From Chloroflexota bacterium (GTDB taxonomy: Bacteria > Chloroflexota > Dehalococcoidia > Dehalococcoidales > RBG-16-60-22): 7,026 nt of DNA. The DNA lies in the NCBI GenBank assembly GCA_025358235.1, contig JANYKH010000152.1, positions 1 through 7,026 on the forward strand, in the 5' to 3' direction. Position numbers and translations under genes: made by a program. Positions 5,793 through 7,026 of this stretch are shown here, one piece after another. Below the pieces are notes generated by a model that made no database searches, was not told the DNA's origin, and saw nothing but the letters and a program-made list of their open reading frames with translations. The first letter of the stretch is position 1. Every line of letters begins with the position of its first letter.

Positions 5793-7016
5793 CTAACTTC
5801 TAACCCATTCTATTCTAAGATATTCCATAGGTACGCCCGGACTAACCTTGAAAGTAATATCTTTCGATTCCATTCTGGTGAAAGTTACTTTTTGAGACGC
5901 GGCGGTCCAAGGGCCTGCGGAATTGTTGTACGCGACGATGTTAATTGTAAATGTTATTGTCCCGTTGAAAGAGTTATCAGGAGTTAGCTTTATAAGATAT
6001 TCACCCAAATACTGGTTCTTAGAGAGCCATTCGACCTTAAGGCTCACTGGCTGGGACAGTGATTGCGTGGTAGCTCGAGGAGCTTGATTTACGGTTGCAG
6101 TACTGGAAGAAGATTTCTGAGAAAGGCTATCTGAAAAAGAACGTGCATATGAAAACAATGTATCTTTGTATGCGGTTACAGGCTGCACCCCTGCAAAGGC
6201 AAAAATAAAAAACAACCCGGTCAGACAAAAACATGTTAATTTCATGCTAGGCCAACGCAACCTATTTGTCGCGATGACCTTCCATATCCAGATAAAGAAA
6301 ATTAATTCCGCAATAAATATGAGGCTTCCAATTAGGGCACTATTCGTAAACTGCGACGAGAATAGCTGAATACCAGACCAAATCAAAACTCCAATTAATA
6401 TCAAAATAATCAAATTTAGAATAAGCCTATATAGCTTGCCAACATATGGCTGCTTTCTTAAGTAATAGTTAAGCCATTTTTCAGTCGCAAAGATTGCGGA
6501 AAACCCAAACAGTATCCATAACGGTATAAACGATCCAGCGAATAGACTTATGCCGGTACCCACGATAGAAAAAACAAAAACGAATAGTAAGGCCATGACC
6601 CATTTGGGGAGGTCCCTAGTTTTTATATTGTTTTCGGTGTGAAAGTTGGATTTCTGCACTGTCTCTTTAGGAAACTGTTGCTTATTTTCAACTTTTGATG
6701 ATTGCTGGTTAAGCTGTATCTTAGGCATGAAAGGGTACCACCCACCATGACCTGCGCTGGGGCACTTCCAGCTATCTTTGTTGATATTGTAAATTAGAAC
6801 CAATCCCCTACACTCTGGACAGCACAAAGTTGATCCTTGGCATTTCCAACACGTGATTTTTCTAGGATTAGGATTTAAAGCCCCACAGTCTTGGTGTCGG
6901 CACCGGCCCATGATTCCGGTTTCCTGAACCTGCCAAATCATATCGGAAATTCTCCACCACCACTTTTCATCGTTTAGCAGGGAGGGCCTGTCTCTTTCAT
7001 TTAATCGTTCGAACAT
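5793..7016 (-). CDS. Unrecognised membrane protein: two N-terminal zinc ribbons, five membrane segments, C-terminal beta-rich domain
   Basis: I do not recognise this 407-residue protein. Residues 39-59 hold CRHQDC and CWKC, and 66-90 hold CPEC and CPSAGH, which look like two consecutive zinc ribbons (C39/C44/C56/C59 and C66/C69/C85/H90). A polar linker (about 100-137) leads to five hydrophobic segments near 139-158, 162-178, 196-220, 225-248 and 258-280. Basic residues sit in the linkers after segments 2 and 4 and before segment 1, so the positive-inside rule puts the ribbons in the cytoplasm and the C-terminus outside. A Ser/Thr/Gln-rich linker (290-325) joins a roughly 80-residue domain of alternating hydrophobic strands (326-407). 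The ATG at 7016 is not secure: the frame stays open to the window edge, and in-frame ATGs at residues 26 and 36 also have purine-rich upstream sequence; the one at 36 would keep both ribbons. The DNA is markedly more AT-rich than the neighbouring genes, which suggests separate origin. Cell-surface sensing or envelope regulation is possible but unproven. Confidence 0.8.
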   Translation of the reverse strand: MFERLNERDRPSLLNDEKWWWRISDMIWQVQETGIMGRCRHQDCGALNPNPRKITCWKCQGSTLCCPECRGLVLIYNINKDSWKCPSAGHGGWYPFMPKIQLNQQSSKVENKQQFPKETVQKSNFHTENNIKTRDLPKWVMALLFVFVFSIVGTGISLFAGSFIPLWILFGFSAIFATEKWLNYYLRKQPYVGKLYRLILNLIILILIGVLIWSGIQLFSSQFTNSALIGSLIFIAELIFFIWIWKVIATNRLRWPSMKLTCFCLTGLFFIFAFAGVQPVTAYKDTLFSYARSFSDSLSQKSSSSTATVNQAPRATTQSLSQPVSLKVEWLSKNQYLGEYLIKLTPDNSFNGTITFTINIVAYNNSAGPWTAASQKVTFTRMESKDITFKVSPGVPMEYLRIEWVRS

Positions 7017-7026
7017 TGAACAATTT

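Noticed and set aside
1..7026. CRISPR array, tRNA/rRNA genes, insertion sequence or phage genes
   Set aside because: I saw no regularly spaced direct repeats, no tRNA-like cloverleaf, no transposase or integrase motifs and no terminal inverted repeats.

Overview
The window reads as bacterial chromosome, with GC-rich coding sequence over about the first 5.6 kb and a clearly more AT-rich gene at the right end. It contains two converging gene blocks. On the plus strand lie the 3' half of an M20 metallopeptidase gene (1-588), a DUF3795 cysteine-rich protein translationally coupled to it (585-1028), and a possible 36-residue protein (1061-1171). On the minus strand, read from right to left, lie an unrecognised zinc-ribbon membrane protein (7016-5793), the ribosome-associated GTPase TypA/BipA (5589-3739), the radical SAM rRNA/tRNA methyltransferase RlmN (3623-2517) and an Rh-type ammonium channel (2411-1236). 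The blocks meet at a hairpin near 1183-1219 that looks able to terminate transcription from both sides.

The organism cannot be fixed from this sequence. TypA and RlmN are universal bacterial genes. The style of their C-terminal sequences, the Rh-type rather than classical AmtB-type ammonium channel, and the DUF3795 protein would all fit an anaerobic lineage such as Chloroflexota (Dehalococcoidia-like) or a deep Firmicutes group. This is an impression from remembered family sequences and has low certainty.

The genes do not form one obvious pathway. TypA and RlmN both act on translation (ribosome assembly or stress adaptation, and methylation of A2503 in 23S rRNA), so their adjacency is sensible. 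TypA has the clearest promoter in the window, an extended -10 TATAAT at 5726-5721, and a C-rich leader of about 125 nt. Two compact hairpins lie between typA and rlmN, and rlmN has no evident Shine-Dalgarno sequence. The Rh channel has its own strong GGAGGT ribosome binding site, which shows that the longest reading frame starts 12 bases too early. No PII (GlnB/GlnK) gene is visible beside it.

The least explained element is the right-hand gene: two apparent zinc ribbons, five predicted membrane segments and a C-terminal beta-rich domain, in DNA of different composition from its neighbours. I saw no RNA genes, CRISPR array, insertion sequence or phage gene, and no convincing new multi-gene system. 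The most novel material is that membrane protein and the regulatory DNA around typA and rlmN.
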